Assembly: GCF_035658495.1 (NCBI RefSeq)
Contig: NZ_CP141945.1
Span: 1,756,725 to 1,820,724, forward strand
Source: Novosphingobium sp. RL4
Lineage (GTDB): Bacteria; Pseudomonadota; Alphaproteobacteria; Sphingomonadales; Sphingomonadaceae
DNA length: 64,000 nt
Reading direction: 5' to 3'
Position 1 is the stretch's first letter; the number at the start of each line of letters is the position of its first letter. The notes under the pieces are model-generated. The model searched no databases, was not told the origin of the DNA, and worked only from the letters and a program-made list of their open reading frames with translations. Position numbers and translations under genes: made by a program. Shown here piece after piece: positions 9,216 to 17,311 of this stretch.

Positions 9216-10793
9216 ATGACTGAACTGGCCGATCGGGACTATTTCACCGACCATGAAATCCTTGTCGATCCCTACGCCTATTTCGAGGCCGTGCGCGGGA
9301 AGGGCGGGATCTACAGACCCAAGGGCAAGGATTACCTGATCGTCACGGGGTTCGAGGAGACCCTCGAAATCATGCGCAATTCCGAGGATTTCTCGGCGAT
9401 CATCGGGCTTCAGGGCGCCTCGGCGCCCTTGCCGTTCACACCCCGGGGCTGCGATATCACCGCCGAGATCGAGGCGCACCGCGAGGCTTTCCACGGCGGC
9501 GACCTGCTCGTCAACCTGGACGACAATGCCCATCTTCAGTTGCGGTCGCTGGTCAACCGCCTGTTCACGCCTTCGCGCCTGAAGGCGAACGAGGCATTCA
9601 TCCAGGCCTTCTCCGACGAACTGGCGCGCGATGCGGTGGCGAACGGCAGTGTCGAACTGGTCCGGGCGATCGCGACCCCGTTCGTCACGCTGGTCATTGC
9701 CGATCTTCTGGGTATCCCCGCCGAGGATCGCCAGCGCTTCATCGAGATCATCGAGAACGCGCCGCCCCCCGGAAATCTGGACGGCGAACTCGATCTTGAC
9801 GCCGAGGACCATCCTTTCGTGATCATGGGCGGCTACTTCGCCCAATACGTTTCCGATCGCCGCGCCAATCCGACCGAGGACATCCTTTCCGAGCTGGCGA
9901 ACGCCCGTTACCCCGATGGGACTCTTCCGGAAGAGATGGCCATCGTCAAACTGGGCATGTTCATGTTCGGGGCGGGGCAGGACACCAGCGCCAAGCTGCT
10001 GGGCAATGCGATGCGCTTCATAGTCGATCAGCCCGGCCTTCAGGACCGGCTCCGTGCCGACCCCGCGCTGATCCCGGCCCTGATCGAGGAAGTGCTGCGG
10101 CTGGAAGGATCCACCAAGCAGACCGCGCGCCTGGCGCGCAAGGACACGAAGATCGGCGATCTCGAGGTTCCTGCCGGAACGAAGATCATGCTGGCGATCG
10201 CGGCGGCCAATCGCGATCCGGCGCGTTGGGAAGATCCCCAGGAATTCAGGCTAAATCGCCCGAAGATCAGGGAGCATGTCGCATTCGGGCGGAGCGCGCA
10301 TACCTGTGCGGGCGCTCCACTGGCGCGTGTCGAGGTGCGGATCATTCTCGAGAAGCTGCTCAGGTACACGTCGGATATCGACCTCGATCCCGCGGTTCAT
10401 GGGCCGCGCGGTGCGCGAAAGCTCGACTTCGAGCCGAGCTTCATCATTCGCGGGCTGGCGGAACTGCATCTGAAACTGACCCCGGCAGACGGCGTCGATC
10501 TCAACGCGGCGCAGCCTTCGATCCTCGGGGAGACCCCTGCGGTCGAGGCGTCGCCGTCACCGGTCGCTCCGGCGGGTTACTCCACGGCCCGGACCAGACT
10601 GGCAGTGCTGCTCAAGGACGAGGCAGCCAAGGCGGTGCTCGATGCGCATTTTCCGGGGATCACGGCAGACAAGCGGATCGGCATGGCGAAATCGATGACG
10701 CTGCGCGCCATCCAGAAGTTCGCGCCCGGCCAGTTTACCAACGAAGCGCTGGATGCCGTTGACCTCGACCTGGCGGCACTGCCGACCGGCTGA
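9216..10793 (+). CDS. Cytochrome P450 with an extra C-terminal domain
   Basis: A bacterial class I P450 fused to an unusual tail, 525 residues in all. The P450 core covers about residues 1-430: the I-helix oxygen motif FMFGAGQDTS, the ExxR motif in EEVLRLEGS, and the heme loop FGRSAHTCAG with the thiolate ligand Cys364. The core is normal in length. A Pro/Ala-rich linker (EASPSPVAPAG) then leads to a helical domain at residues 455-525 (DNA 10578-10790). That domain aligns without gaps to the exported 109-residue protein encoded at 20224-20553 (31 of 69 identities counted by hand; the best block is MAKSMTLRAIQKF against MARGMTLRAIQQY). The ferredoxin gene is just upstream and a hairpin terminator just downstream. 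The substrate is unknown; context suggests the aglycone of a plant glycoside. Confidence 0.9.
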   Translation: MTELADRDYFTDHEILVDPYAYFEAVRGKGGIYRPKGKDYLIVTGFEETLEIMRNSEDFSAIIGLQGASAPLPFTPRGCDITAEIEAHREAFHGGDLLVNLDDNAHLQLRSLVNRLFTPSRLKANEAFIQAFSDELARDAVANGSVELVRAIATPFVTLVIADLLGIPAEDRQRFIEIIENAPPPGNLDGELDLDAEDHPFVIMGGYFAQYVSDRRANPTEDILSELANARYPDGTLPEEMAIVKLGMFMFGAGQDTSAKLLGNAMRFIVDQPGLQDRLRADPALIPALIEEVLRLEGSTKQTARLARKDTKIGDLEVPAGTKIMLAIAAANRDPARWEDPQEFRLNRPKIREHVAFGRSAHTCAGAPLARVEVRIILEKLLRYTSDIDLDPAVHGPRGARKLDFEPSFIIRGLAELHLKLTPADGVDLNAAQPSILGETPAVEASPSPVAPAGYSTARTRLAVLLKDEAAKAVLDAHFPGITADKRIGMAKSMTLRAIQKFAPGQFTNEALDAVDLDLAALPTG

Positions 10794-10801
10794 TGCACCG
10801 T

Positions 10802-10838
10802 TTCCCTTCGCCTCGCCGGACGCACGGGGCGAAGGGAA
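10802..10838 (+). terminator. Hairpin terminator after the P450 gene
   Basis: A perfect 11-bp stem, TTCCCTTCGCC (10802-10812) and GGCGAAGGGAA (10828-10838), lies 9 bp beyond the P450 stop codon. No T tract follows. Confidence 0.55.
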
Positions 10839-10839
10839 T

Positions 10840-10870
10840 GGTCAATCCAATTTATGAAAACAGATTGACC
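10840..10870. promoter_or_regulatory. Inverted repeat in the TonB receptor promoter
   Basis: GGTCAATC (10840-10847) and GATTGACC (10863-10870) form a perfect 8-bp inverted repeat around a 15-nt AT-rich spacer, directly upstream of the GCGATAC palindrome. TTGACC in the right arm could also serve as a -35 element. It may be a second regulator's site. Confidence 0.35.
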
Positions 10871-10872
10871 AA

Positions 10873-10889
10873 TGCGATACAGTATCGCA
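10873..10889. promoter_or_regulatory. TetR-type operator, copy 3 (perfect 17-mer)
   Basis: TGCGATACAGTATCGCA is a perfect palindrome and the best copy in the window. It lies 41 bp upstream of the receptor start codon, beside AT-rich promoter sequence (TAATAT at 10899-10904). The TetR gene lies just beyond this receptor gene. Confidence 0.7.
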
Positions 10890-10929
10890 CGAAATGCGTA
10901 ATATAAAAAACAGAAGGGAAGGGGATTCG

Positions 10930-13434
10930 ATGCGTAGGGAACGGGCTCTCACGCTCGCGGGCGCCAGCCTGCTTGCAATGTCAACGCCGGCACTTGCCCG
11001 GCAACAGACCGAACCGGCGGCAACGGGCGAGGCGAATGCAGCGCTGTCGCTGACCAATGAGATCATCGTCCAGGCCCGCCGTCGCGACGAGAGCCTGCAG
11101 GACGTGCCGCTTGTCGTGAACGCCGTGACGGCCGACACGATAGACAAGCTGAACATTCGCAGTTTCACGGATATCGGCTCAGTCGTCCCCGGCCTTCAAC
11201 TGACGCCCAATGCCAATGGCATCGGCACGTCGTCATCGATCCGAGGCGTCAATCACGACGTGAATGTCAGTGCCGAAAACGGCACCATCCAGTACTATCG
11301 CAACGATGCCCCGGTCCCGTCGAGTTTCGTTTTCCAGACGATGTACGATGTCGGCCAGATCGAGGTCCTGCGGGGGCCGCAAGGTACTCTGCGCGGCCGG
11401 TCTACGCCTTCGGGTTCCATCACGGCAACCACCAGGCTGCCGGATCTCGTCGAGCCGGGCGGTTATGTTTCCGGTACATTCGGATCGGGATCGGCGGCCA
11501 ACATCAACGGTGCCCTGAACATTCCGGTGATAGGCGACATGCTGGGCGTTCGCGTGGCCGGACTGCACAAGTTCGACCGGCTGAACCGCGTCAGCAGCAT
11601 CAACAGCGATGTGAAGCCGCGCAGCGAAACCAATGCGATCCGCGCGACCGTTCGCTTCGAGCCGACCCAATGGCTACGCTTCGGCTTTCTCTATGAGGGA
11701 ATGCAGAACGATGCCTTGCGTTTCGACCAGGTGCGTTCGGTAGCGGCGTTCAATCCCGATTACACCCCATCGGCCGGCGCACCGGACTACGGCGACATCG
11801 GGATAGGCGATTATCTTTCGGTTCAATCCCGGCCGAGCACTGTTTCGCAGAAATTCCGGTTCTACAACTGGAACGCCGAGGCCGACATTCTCGGCCAGCG
11901 CCTGGTCTACGTAGGATCGCGCACGGCGCAGCATTACCGCAGCTTCGGGGTGCGCGACCTCGCCAATTTCTTCCCCGACCTTGCGATCGGGCAGGAGGCC
12001 GACACGCGCGGCACGACGTCCAGCCACGAGGTTCGCCTGCAGAACCTCGACCGGATCGGGGGCCTGTTCGACTATGTCGTGGGCTATTTCCAATATGCGG
12101 TTCCGTCCCGCACGATCCTGAACGAGAGCAGCATCACGCAGTTGCGGCTGGCAGGCCCCGGCATTCCGATTGCGCCGCCCAGCGTGACGGACACGCCGAT
12201 CTATCTTCCCAAAGGCATGCCGAAGGAGGAATCGTTCTTCGGGAACGTGACGCTTCATCTGGGCGATGCGACCGAACTGTCCGGAGGCCTGCGCCGAATC
12301 CACTTCACGGACTTCCGCGATGGCCTGTTTATCGGCTGCACCCCGCAGTTGTACGAGGCCGGATCGTGTACGCGCCAGAACGGCACGCAGTCGGACGTGA
12401 AGGAGAACACCACGATCTACAGCGCGAGCATCAAGCACCGCTTCACGCCGGGGCTCATGGTCTATGCGGCGACCGGCAGTTCCTGGCGTCCGCCTGTCGT
12501 CGCGATCGGCAATTTCACGCATGCCGATTACACGCCGAACGAAGTCGCCCATGTCGCGCTGCCGCCGGAAAGCTCGAAGTCCTATGAGATCGGCGTGAAA
12601 TCGGACTGGTTCGATCACAAGCTGACATTCAACCTCACGGCCTATCACCAGAAATACAAGAACTACCCCTACCGTTCGGGCGGGGCAGGCATTGCTTATA
12701 TCAACATCAATTCGGCCGGTGCGCCCACTATCGGCAACTTCAACTTCGTGAGCGCGGTGCCGGTGAAGGTGAACGGGGTGGAGGCGGAGCTCGCTTTCAC
12801 TCCAACCTCGCAGTTCAGTGTCGGCGCTACCGTCAATTATGCCCGGAGCACGATAGGCAATGCGCTGCTGGCCTGTACCGACGCGCTGAACAACCAGACG
12901 GGTGCCGTCGGTTCGGACGGACTTCCCGACAGCGTGACCCCGACGCTCGCGCAGATGCAGCAGGCTTACGGCGCCGAGCGCGTGGCGGTGTGTCCGGGCG
13001 GCGGACAAAGCGCGACATTCCAGCCGCAGTGGACCGGCGTTCTGCGCGCGGAGTACAACCAGCCGGTCGGACATGACATGGACGCCTATGTGCGCGGGCT
13101 GCTGAGCTGGCGAGGCAAGTCGAAGACCGATCCCAACAACCGCTTCGACGATGTCGGGGCATATGGCCTGTTCAACCTCTATGGCGGTTTGCGCGCGGCC
13201 GATGGAGGCTGGGAAGTCACCGTCTATGCCAAGAACCTGTTCGATACGAACAAGCTGCTGACCCAGGATGACCTGGCCCAGTTCACGGCTGTGACCGACG
13301 TCTATCTGGCGCCGCCGGCCTTCAGCGTTACGGGCATCGGATCCACCGTCTACAACAGCCGCTACACGGGCGTGACCGTTACCGCGCCGCGCGAATTCGG
13401 CGTGACGTTCCGCGTGGCGTTCGGTTCCCGCTGA
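10930..13434 (+). CDS. TonB-dependent outer-membrane receptor (catabolic island)
   Basis: An 834-residue receptor that should bring the island's substrate across the outer membrane using TonB energy. A signal peptide (LTLAGASLLAMSTPALA) is followed by a TonB-box-like region (NEIIVQARRRDESLQDVPL), the plug domain (VPGLQLTPNANGIGTSSSIRGV) and a beta-barrel to the C-terminal phenylalanine-containing strand (GVTFRVAFGSR). The plug opening (RRRDESLQDVP) is of the kind common in sphingomonad catabolic receptors. I chose the ATG at 10930 because AGGGAAGGGG precedes it; an in-frame ATG at 10894 has no such site. The gene has a perfect operator in its promoter, and a terminator hairpin separates it from the convergent TetR gene. 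Confidence 0.9.
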   Translation: MRRERALTLAGASLLAMSTPALARQQTEPAATGEANAALSLTNEIIVQARRRDESLQDVPLVVNAVTADTIDKLNIRSFTDIGSVVPGLQLTPNANGIGTSSSIRGVNHDVNVSAENGTIQYYRNDAPVPSSFVFQTMYDVGQIEVLRGPQGTLRGRSTPSGSITATTRLPDLVEPGGYVSGTFGSGSAANINGALNIPVIGDMLGVRVAGLHKFDRLNRVSSINSDVKPRSETNAIRATVRFEPTQWLRFGFLYEGMQNDALRFDQVRSVAAFNPDYTPSAGAPDYGDIGIGDYLSVQSRPSTVSQKFRFYNWNAEADILGQRLVYVGSRTAQHYRSFGVRDLANFFPDLAIGQEADTRGTTSSHEVRLQNLDRIGGLFDYVVGYFQYAVPSRTILNESSITQLRLAGPGIPIAPPSVTDTPIYLPKGMPKEESFFGNVTLHLGDATELSGGLRRIHFTDFRDGLFIGCTPQLYEAGSCTRQNGTQSDVKENTTIYSASIKHRFTPGLMVYAATGSSWRPPVVAIGNFTHADYTPNEVAHVALPPESSKSYEIGVKSDWFDHKLTFNLTAYHQKYKNYPYRSGGAGIAYININSAGAPTIGNFNFVSAVPVKVNGVEAELAFTPTSQFSVGATVNYARSTIGNALLACTDALNNQTGAVGSDGLPDSVTPTLAQMQQAYGAERVAVCPGGGQSATFQPQWTGVLRAEYNQPVGHDMDAYVRGLLSWRGKSKTDPNNRFDDVGAYGLFNLYGGLRAADGGWEVTVYAKNLFDTNKLLTQDDLAQFTAVTDVYLAPPAFSVTGIGSTVYNSRYTGVTVTAPREFGVTFRVAFGSR

Positions 13435-13445
13435 GGATATCTGCT

Positions 13446-13474
13446 CCCGAAGTCCCGACCTGCGGGACTTCGGG
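13446..13474. terminator. Bidirectional hairpin terminator
   Basis: CCCGAAGTCCCG (13446-13457) and CGGGACTTCGGG (13463-13474) form a perfect 12-bp stem with a 5-nt loop between the convergent receptor and TetR genes. Confidence 0.65.
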
Positions 13475-13504
13475 GAGGTTTGGCGATGCCGCTTCGAAAC
13501 GGCG

Positions 13505-14128
13505 TCAGTCGGGAGCCATGATCGAGGTGGAAAGCAGCCGGAACAGGATCCTGGCCACTTCCGGCACACTATAGGTCCCCTCCGGCTGGCCGACCCACCA
13601 TGCCAGCGTTTCGGCAATCAGGGAGGCTGCGCATATGGTGCCCAGATCCGGCGGCAGCCACGCATTAAGCGGCGTTTCGTTCTGCGCGACGATCCTTGAT
13701 ACGCGTAGCCATTCCTCGCGCATGGCGCTGCCCGCACCGCCGTTGAGGAGGATCGACCAGAGCGAACGGTGCTCATCGACATATGAGCAAAGCGCCCGGA
13801 AACCCGCCTCGTAGTCTTCCGCGTCGCGGATGGACAAGGTCAACTGGTTGAGGTGCGCGATCTCGTCCTTGGCGATGGCGTCGAGCAGGCCTTCCTTGGT
13901 CTGATGGTGGCGGAAGAATGTGGCGTAGTGAACTTGCGCTTCGGCGCAAATGTCACGGACGGTGATCTGATCGAACGGCTTTCGCTGCAGGAGCGCGAGC
14001 ATGGCCTCCTGCAAGGCGCGCGCGGATCGCAAGGCGCGGGCATGCTTAGACCTCGATGACGCCAGTGGCTCGATTTTATGCGATACAGCGTCGCTTTTCT
14101 TACGATTCGGTTTGTCGGTATCGGCCAT
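13505..14128 (-). CDS. TetR/AcrR family transcriptional regulator
   Basis: A 207-residue TetR-type repressor. The N-terminal helix-turn-helix runs over about residues 30-75 (FDQITVRDICAEAQVHYATF, then FRHHQTKEGLLDAIA); the rest is the variable ligand-binding helical domain. It carries about 25 residues ahead of the usual start of the fold, and the codons for that stretch contain a degenerate copy of the operator (14080-14094). Its own synthesis may therefore be controlled from within the gene, or translation may start later than annotated. I infer that it represses the GH106, ferredoxin-P450 and receptor genes, because a matching palindrome stands at each of those promoters. Confidence 0.88.
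   Translation of the reverse strand: MADTDKPNRKKSDAVSHKIEPLASSRSKHARALRSARALQEAMLALLQRKPFDQITVRDICAEAQVHYATFFRHHQTKEGLLDAIAKDEIAHLNQLTLSIRDAEDYEAGFRALCSYVDEHRSLWSILLNGGAGSAMREEWLRVSRIVAQNETPLNAWLPPDLGTICAASLIAETLAWWVGQPEGTYSVPEVARILFRLLSTSIMAPD
14080..14094. promoter_or_regulatory. TetR-type operator, copy 4 (degenerate, intragenic)
   Basis: GCGATACAGCGTCGC matches GCGATACAGTATCGC at 13 of 15 positions. It lies within the first codons of the TetR open frame as annotated, which suits autoregulation. Confidence 0.45.
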
Positions 14129-14209
14129 CGCCTCGTCTTTGACGCAAAAGCGACTGGCTGCGCAAGCGAACAGCGAAAAGGCGGGCCGGTCGATGGTGCC
14201 CGAAACGGC

Positions 14210-14926
14210 TCATGAGGTATCTTTGGTCAGGCGATAGAAGCAGTAGTCCGTCCCGTCGCGGCCATGCTCGACGAGTATCATCGCATCGATGCCGAGCTTC
14301 AACGCATCGAACGTTCCCAGGACGACATCCTTCCTGTGCTGGATCGTATGCGGATCATTGGCGCGGGGGTGCCGGAGCAGGCGCCGTGCAAACCGCCGCA
14401 GGCCGAGCAGTCTGCCCACGATCAGCCGGCGAAAGCCGTTCGGGCCGTGCAACAGCAACTCACCGATGGGAACCTGATGGCGGATGCCCACGATCAGGTG
14501 GCGTTTCGAAACCCGCCGGAGTTCCCGCAGAACTTCCTCAAGCCCGCGCGCGTCCATCCAGTTGAGGAAACGGATGCTCAGGGCGCAGTCGTAAGTGCCG
14601 TCCGCATCCGGGATGGCGCGAATGTCGGCAAGCTCGAGCGTGCAGTCCAGTCCGTCCGCATCGTCCAGCTTGACGCGTGCCGCTCTCAGCATGTCCGGCG
14701 AAATGTCGCGCCCGACCACCTTGAAGCCGCGTTCGTGATAGAGCTTGAGAAAGCGCCCGGTCCCCACCGGCATGTCGGTAACAGTGGCTCCGCTCCGGAC
14801 GGCGCGCAAAAGCTCGCGGACGGCGCTATCCTCGCTTACCCATTTGGCTGTGGGTGCCCGGCGGGCATCGTATCCTGTGGCGGTGGCACCGGTATATGCG
14901 CTGCTCAGTGTCTGAAAATCCATCAA
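14210..14926 (-). CDS. SAM-dependent class I methyltransferase
   Basis: A 238-residue Rossmann-fold methyltransferase. Motif I is VTDMPVGTGRFL near residue 50, with the acidic end of beta-2 at VVGRDISPDML, a beta-4 region DCALSIRFLNWMD and a post-motif LRRVSKRHLIVGI. The start overlaps the stop of the upstream P-loop gene by 4 bp (ATGA), so the two are translationally coupled. The substrate is not recognisable. The pair may belong to cell-envelope or lipid modification rather than to the glycosidase island, since neither gene carries the operator palindrome. Confidence 0.8.
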   Translation of the reverse strand: MMDFQTLSSAYTGATATGYDARRAPTAKWVSEDSAVRELLRAVRSGATVTDMPVGTGRFLKLYHERGFKVVGRDISPDMLRAARVKLDDADGLDCTLELADIRAIPDADGTYDCALSIRFLNWMDARGLEEVLRELRRVSKRHLIVGIRHQVPIGELLLHGPNGFRRLIVGRLLGLRRFARRLLRHPRANDPHTIQHRKDVVLGTFDALKLGIDAMILVEHGRDGTDYCFYRLTKDTS

Positions 14927-15765
14927 CCGATCTCCTGCTGAGGAATTCTGATCCGCAAGAATTGTGCGACCTGTTCGGCGGCGTCGGATAACTGATCCTC
15001 GCCGTTCACCTCGAGGACGGGAACGCCGCGCCGCCGCAAATGCTCGGCGGCGAGAGCGAAGGCTTCGGCGGCGTCAACCGTGGCGGTATGAAGCTCGTTG
15101 TCGTCGAGACCAGCATGGGCGCTGATCCTGCGCCCCCTGTTGCGCAGACGTTCGACTATGACGCCGGGGCGCGCCGCCACGAGCACGACCGCACCGGGCT
15201 TCGGTACGGAGGAAAAGTAGGCCTCCCGCAATGACGGCGGGCTGGCCCAGCCTTTCTGGACGAGCGCATCCTGTTGGAGGATCTGCACGTCGGCGGGCAG
15301 GCGGTTCCAGAGATGGAGGTCGCGCAGCTGCTCCAGCATGATCGGCAGTCTGGCGAACCGGGCAAAGGCATCGCCGAAGCCGGTTCGCGCCATCTCGATG
15401 CAACACTCCAGGAAGGCCCCGTGGATATGCAGCATCTGGCGGAACGAGTCCTCCGAAGAGATCGCTGCCAGCCGCCTTGCAAAAACATCCCCCACGCGTG
15501 GCAACTGGAACGCGGAAAGGTAGGAGATGCGCCGGATCGGGCTGACCTGATCCAGGCTTGCCGTGGCGGCCAGCAGCCTGCCTTCCTGCACTGTGCGATA
15601 GATGGCCTGCCGCCCAAGACGCGCGCGTGCGGCATGGTAGATCGCGGACTTTCCCACGCCGGGCGGGCCGACGAATTCGACCTGCCGCTCGGCGCCGGGG
15701 AATGCCGGATCGTGTGCAACGGGGGGAATCGCCAATTGGGGGGTGGGCAGGTTCATCGCCTTCAC
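14923..15765 (-). CDS. P-loop NTPase, kinase-like
   Basis: A 280-residue protein with a clear Walker A motif (VEFVGPPGVGKSAIY near residue 32). The downstream region resembles nucleotide or small-molecule kinases: VVLVAARPGVIVERLRNRGR is typical of a lid or acceptor arginine region, and a final VPVLEVNGED strand follows. It is the first gene of a coupled pair with a methyltransferase. Either the GTG at 15765 (GAGG 5 nt upstream) or the ATG three codons later could be the start. Function unknown; a sugar or lipid kinase is possible. Confidence 0.65.
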   Translation of the reverse strand: MKAMNLPTPQLAIPPVAHDPAFPGAERQVEFVGPPGVGKSAIYHAARARLGRQAIYRTVQEGRLLAATASLDQVSPIRRISYLSAFQLPRVGDVFARRLAAISSEDSFRQMLHIHGAFLECCIEMARTGFGDAFARFARLPIMLEQLRDLHLWNRLPADVQILQQDALVQKGWASPPSLREAYFSSVPKPGAVVLVAARPGVIVERLRNRGRRISAHAGLDDNELHTATVDAAEAFALAAEHLRRRGVPVLEVNGEDQLSDAAEQVAQFLRIRIPQQEIG

Positions 15766-16225
15766 ATCCTCAGCGCTGAAGATTTCGCCCGCGGCTGTGC
15801 CCGGGCTCCTCGATAACCTGCCTCGCCCCCAAGGAAGATCAACTCAACCAAATTGGTAGAGAATGTGGATGCGGTCAACCCGGCATGGAATTGAGAAATT
15901 CTTATGACAGAAAAGAAAATTCCCGGAGGTACTGAACCGATTAGGGGCCGCTGTTTCGGCCTATATCCATGTTATGGCGAGATTTTTTAATAATGAGGGC
16001 GAAGAAATTATATTGAATTTTTCTTAAGTCGATCCGGAGGTGGCCGATGATTTACGATTCGCCCTCCAGCCTGAACTGGCGCAGAGGGCGATGTGCCCGG
16101 CAATCGCGCTGGGATCCTTCTCTCAGCCCCGGCGTCATGACTTCGAATGTGCCGGCAGCGAGGCATGGGAAACGCCGTCGCTCGAGACATCGAAAACGGC
16201 GTCCCCTGCGCCTGCCGCTTGGTGA
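15766..16225. promoter_or_regulatory. 460-bp AT-richer intergenic region with a candidate promoter
   Basis: No gene is supported here. On the minus strand TTGACC (15875-15880) and CAATTT (15852-15857) with a 17-bp spacer could drive the P-loop/methyltransferase pair. The stretch 15890-16035 is clearly AT-richer than the rest of the window. A frame at 16047 behind GGAGG codes for an arginine-rich, low-quality sequence that runs antisense into the desaturase gene; I do not accept it as a gene. Confidence 0.35.
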
Positions 16226-17035
16226 TCAGTCCGCCAGTTCCGCCGTCACGGGACCCGCCCGTCCGGCGCTTTCGCCTCGGGCCGCGCGCGCGGCGGCGGT
16301 GCGGTCCTTGATGGCTTCGAAATCGCTCTCGTACTTCTTGCGCATGGTGCCGCACAGACGGTCCCATATCGTTGTGTAGCCACCGAAATTGCCCGTGAAA
16401 TAGCGGTGGTGCTGATCGTGGAATGTTGCCGAGATGAACCACTTCGTGGCCCAGGTCCGGTTCCACCAGCGGGGGAGGAACTCGTAGCCGGAGTGGACGT
16501 AGAGCCCCATGATGATGTTCGTTGGCAGGATCAGCGCCATTGTCGCGTCATGGACAGTGAAGGCGGCCAGAAACAGCGGGACGAACCCGCCATTGATGAT
16601 CGATTCCAGCGGGTTGACCGAAAGCGTTGTCAGCAGGTTCGGCGAAGTCGATTTGTGATGGAGCTTGTGGACCCAGCTATAGACCGGTTCCTTGTGCATC
16701 CAGCGATGGAGCCAGTAGAAATAGGTGTCGAACAGGAAGAAGTAGAGCACATATTCCAGCGCGATGGTCCACCATGCCGCCGGTGTCGGATCGAACGTGA
16801 TCCATCCGTGGGTCTTGGCCCAGCCGGTCGCCACGCCGATGATCTTGCCGGATATGGCCAGGGTGACGACGGCAATCAGCGCCTCGTTGCGGAAGATCTT
16901 CCACTTGAAGCCTCTGGGCTGGATCTTGCGTGCCTTGAAGAAGCCTGACGCGATGCCGGCGACTATGCCGGTCACCACGAAAGCCGCCAGCCAGAAATTC
17001 AGGGCCTGTTCGCCGCTGATGAAGGACTTGAACAT
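16226..17035 (-). CDS. Sterol desaturase/fatty acid hydroxylase superfamily protein
   Basis: A 269-residue integral membrane di-iron oxygenase. The histidine clusters of the superfamily are present: HRWMH, HKLHH and, near the C-terminus, HDQHH. At least four membrane segments are visible (for example LNFWLAAFVVTGIVAGIASG near residue 13). The ATG at 17035 follows GAGG at a good distance; a longer frame upstream has no support. Members hydroxylate or desaturate sterols, carotenoids, sphingoid bases or fatty acids. Beside a P450, glycosidases and SDRs, action on a triterpenoid or steroid aglycone is attractive, but hydroxylation of a sphingomonad membrane lipid is equally possible. Confidence 0.85.
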   Translation of the reverse strand: MFKSFISGEQALNFWLAAFVVTGIVAGIASGFFKARKIQPRGFKWKIFRNEALIAVVTLAISGKIIGVATGWAKTHGWITFDPTPAAWWTIALEYVLYFFLFDTYFYWLHRWMHKEPVYSWVHKLHHKSTSPNLLTTLSVNPLESIINGGFVPLFLAAFTVHDATMALILPTNIIMGLYVHSGYEFLPRWWNRTWATKWFISATFHDQHHRYFTGNFGGYTTIWDRLCGTMRKKYESDFEAIKDRTAAARAARGESAGRAGPVTAELAD

Positions 17036-17256
17036 CGGTGCCTCAGGAAAGAACGAGGGCAAAGGCGACGATATGCGCCGCCAGAGCAAAGGGAAGGGCA
17101 TAAGCCGAGCGGCTGGGCATCCGGGTGTTCATGGGTTTCTCCATCTTCGGGTCCGAGGCGGACATGGCCATGTCCGGATGTCAGTTCGCGACTGGCCGGC
17201 AAGCAGGATTACGTTACGGAGGGAATTGCCCCATAAATCTCCCGGAAAACCGGCAT

Positions 17257-17287
17257 TTTGCCAGTTCGCGCATCGCGAACTGGCAAA
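17257..17287. terminator. Perfect 14-bp hairpin after the GH2 gene
   Basis: TTTGCCAGTTCGCG (17257-17270), a 3-nt loop and CGCGAACTGGCAAA (17274-17287) lie 25 bp past the GH2 stop codon. It is most likely a terminator on the minus strand, though no T tract follows. A partial copy (CAGTTCGCGACTGG) lies at 17182-17195 in the desaturase promoter region, so a protein-binding role is possible. The rest of 17036-17311 holds nothing else I can support. Confidence 0.5.
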
Positions 17288-17311
17288 GGCGAACGTGTTT
17301 CGGCTTGGATT

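Noticed and set aside
11674..13617. A 647-codon antisense frame across the receptor and its terminator
   Set aside because: It crosses a strong hairpin and two real genes and has no recognisable motif.
16047..16379. A 110-codon plus-strand frame behind GGAGG
   Set aside because: The product is Arg/Ser/Pro rich without motifs and its second half is antisense to the conserved C-terminus of the desaturase-like gene.
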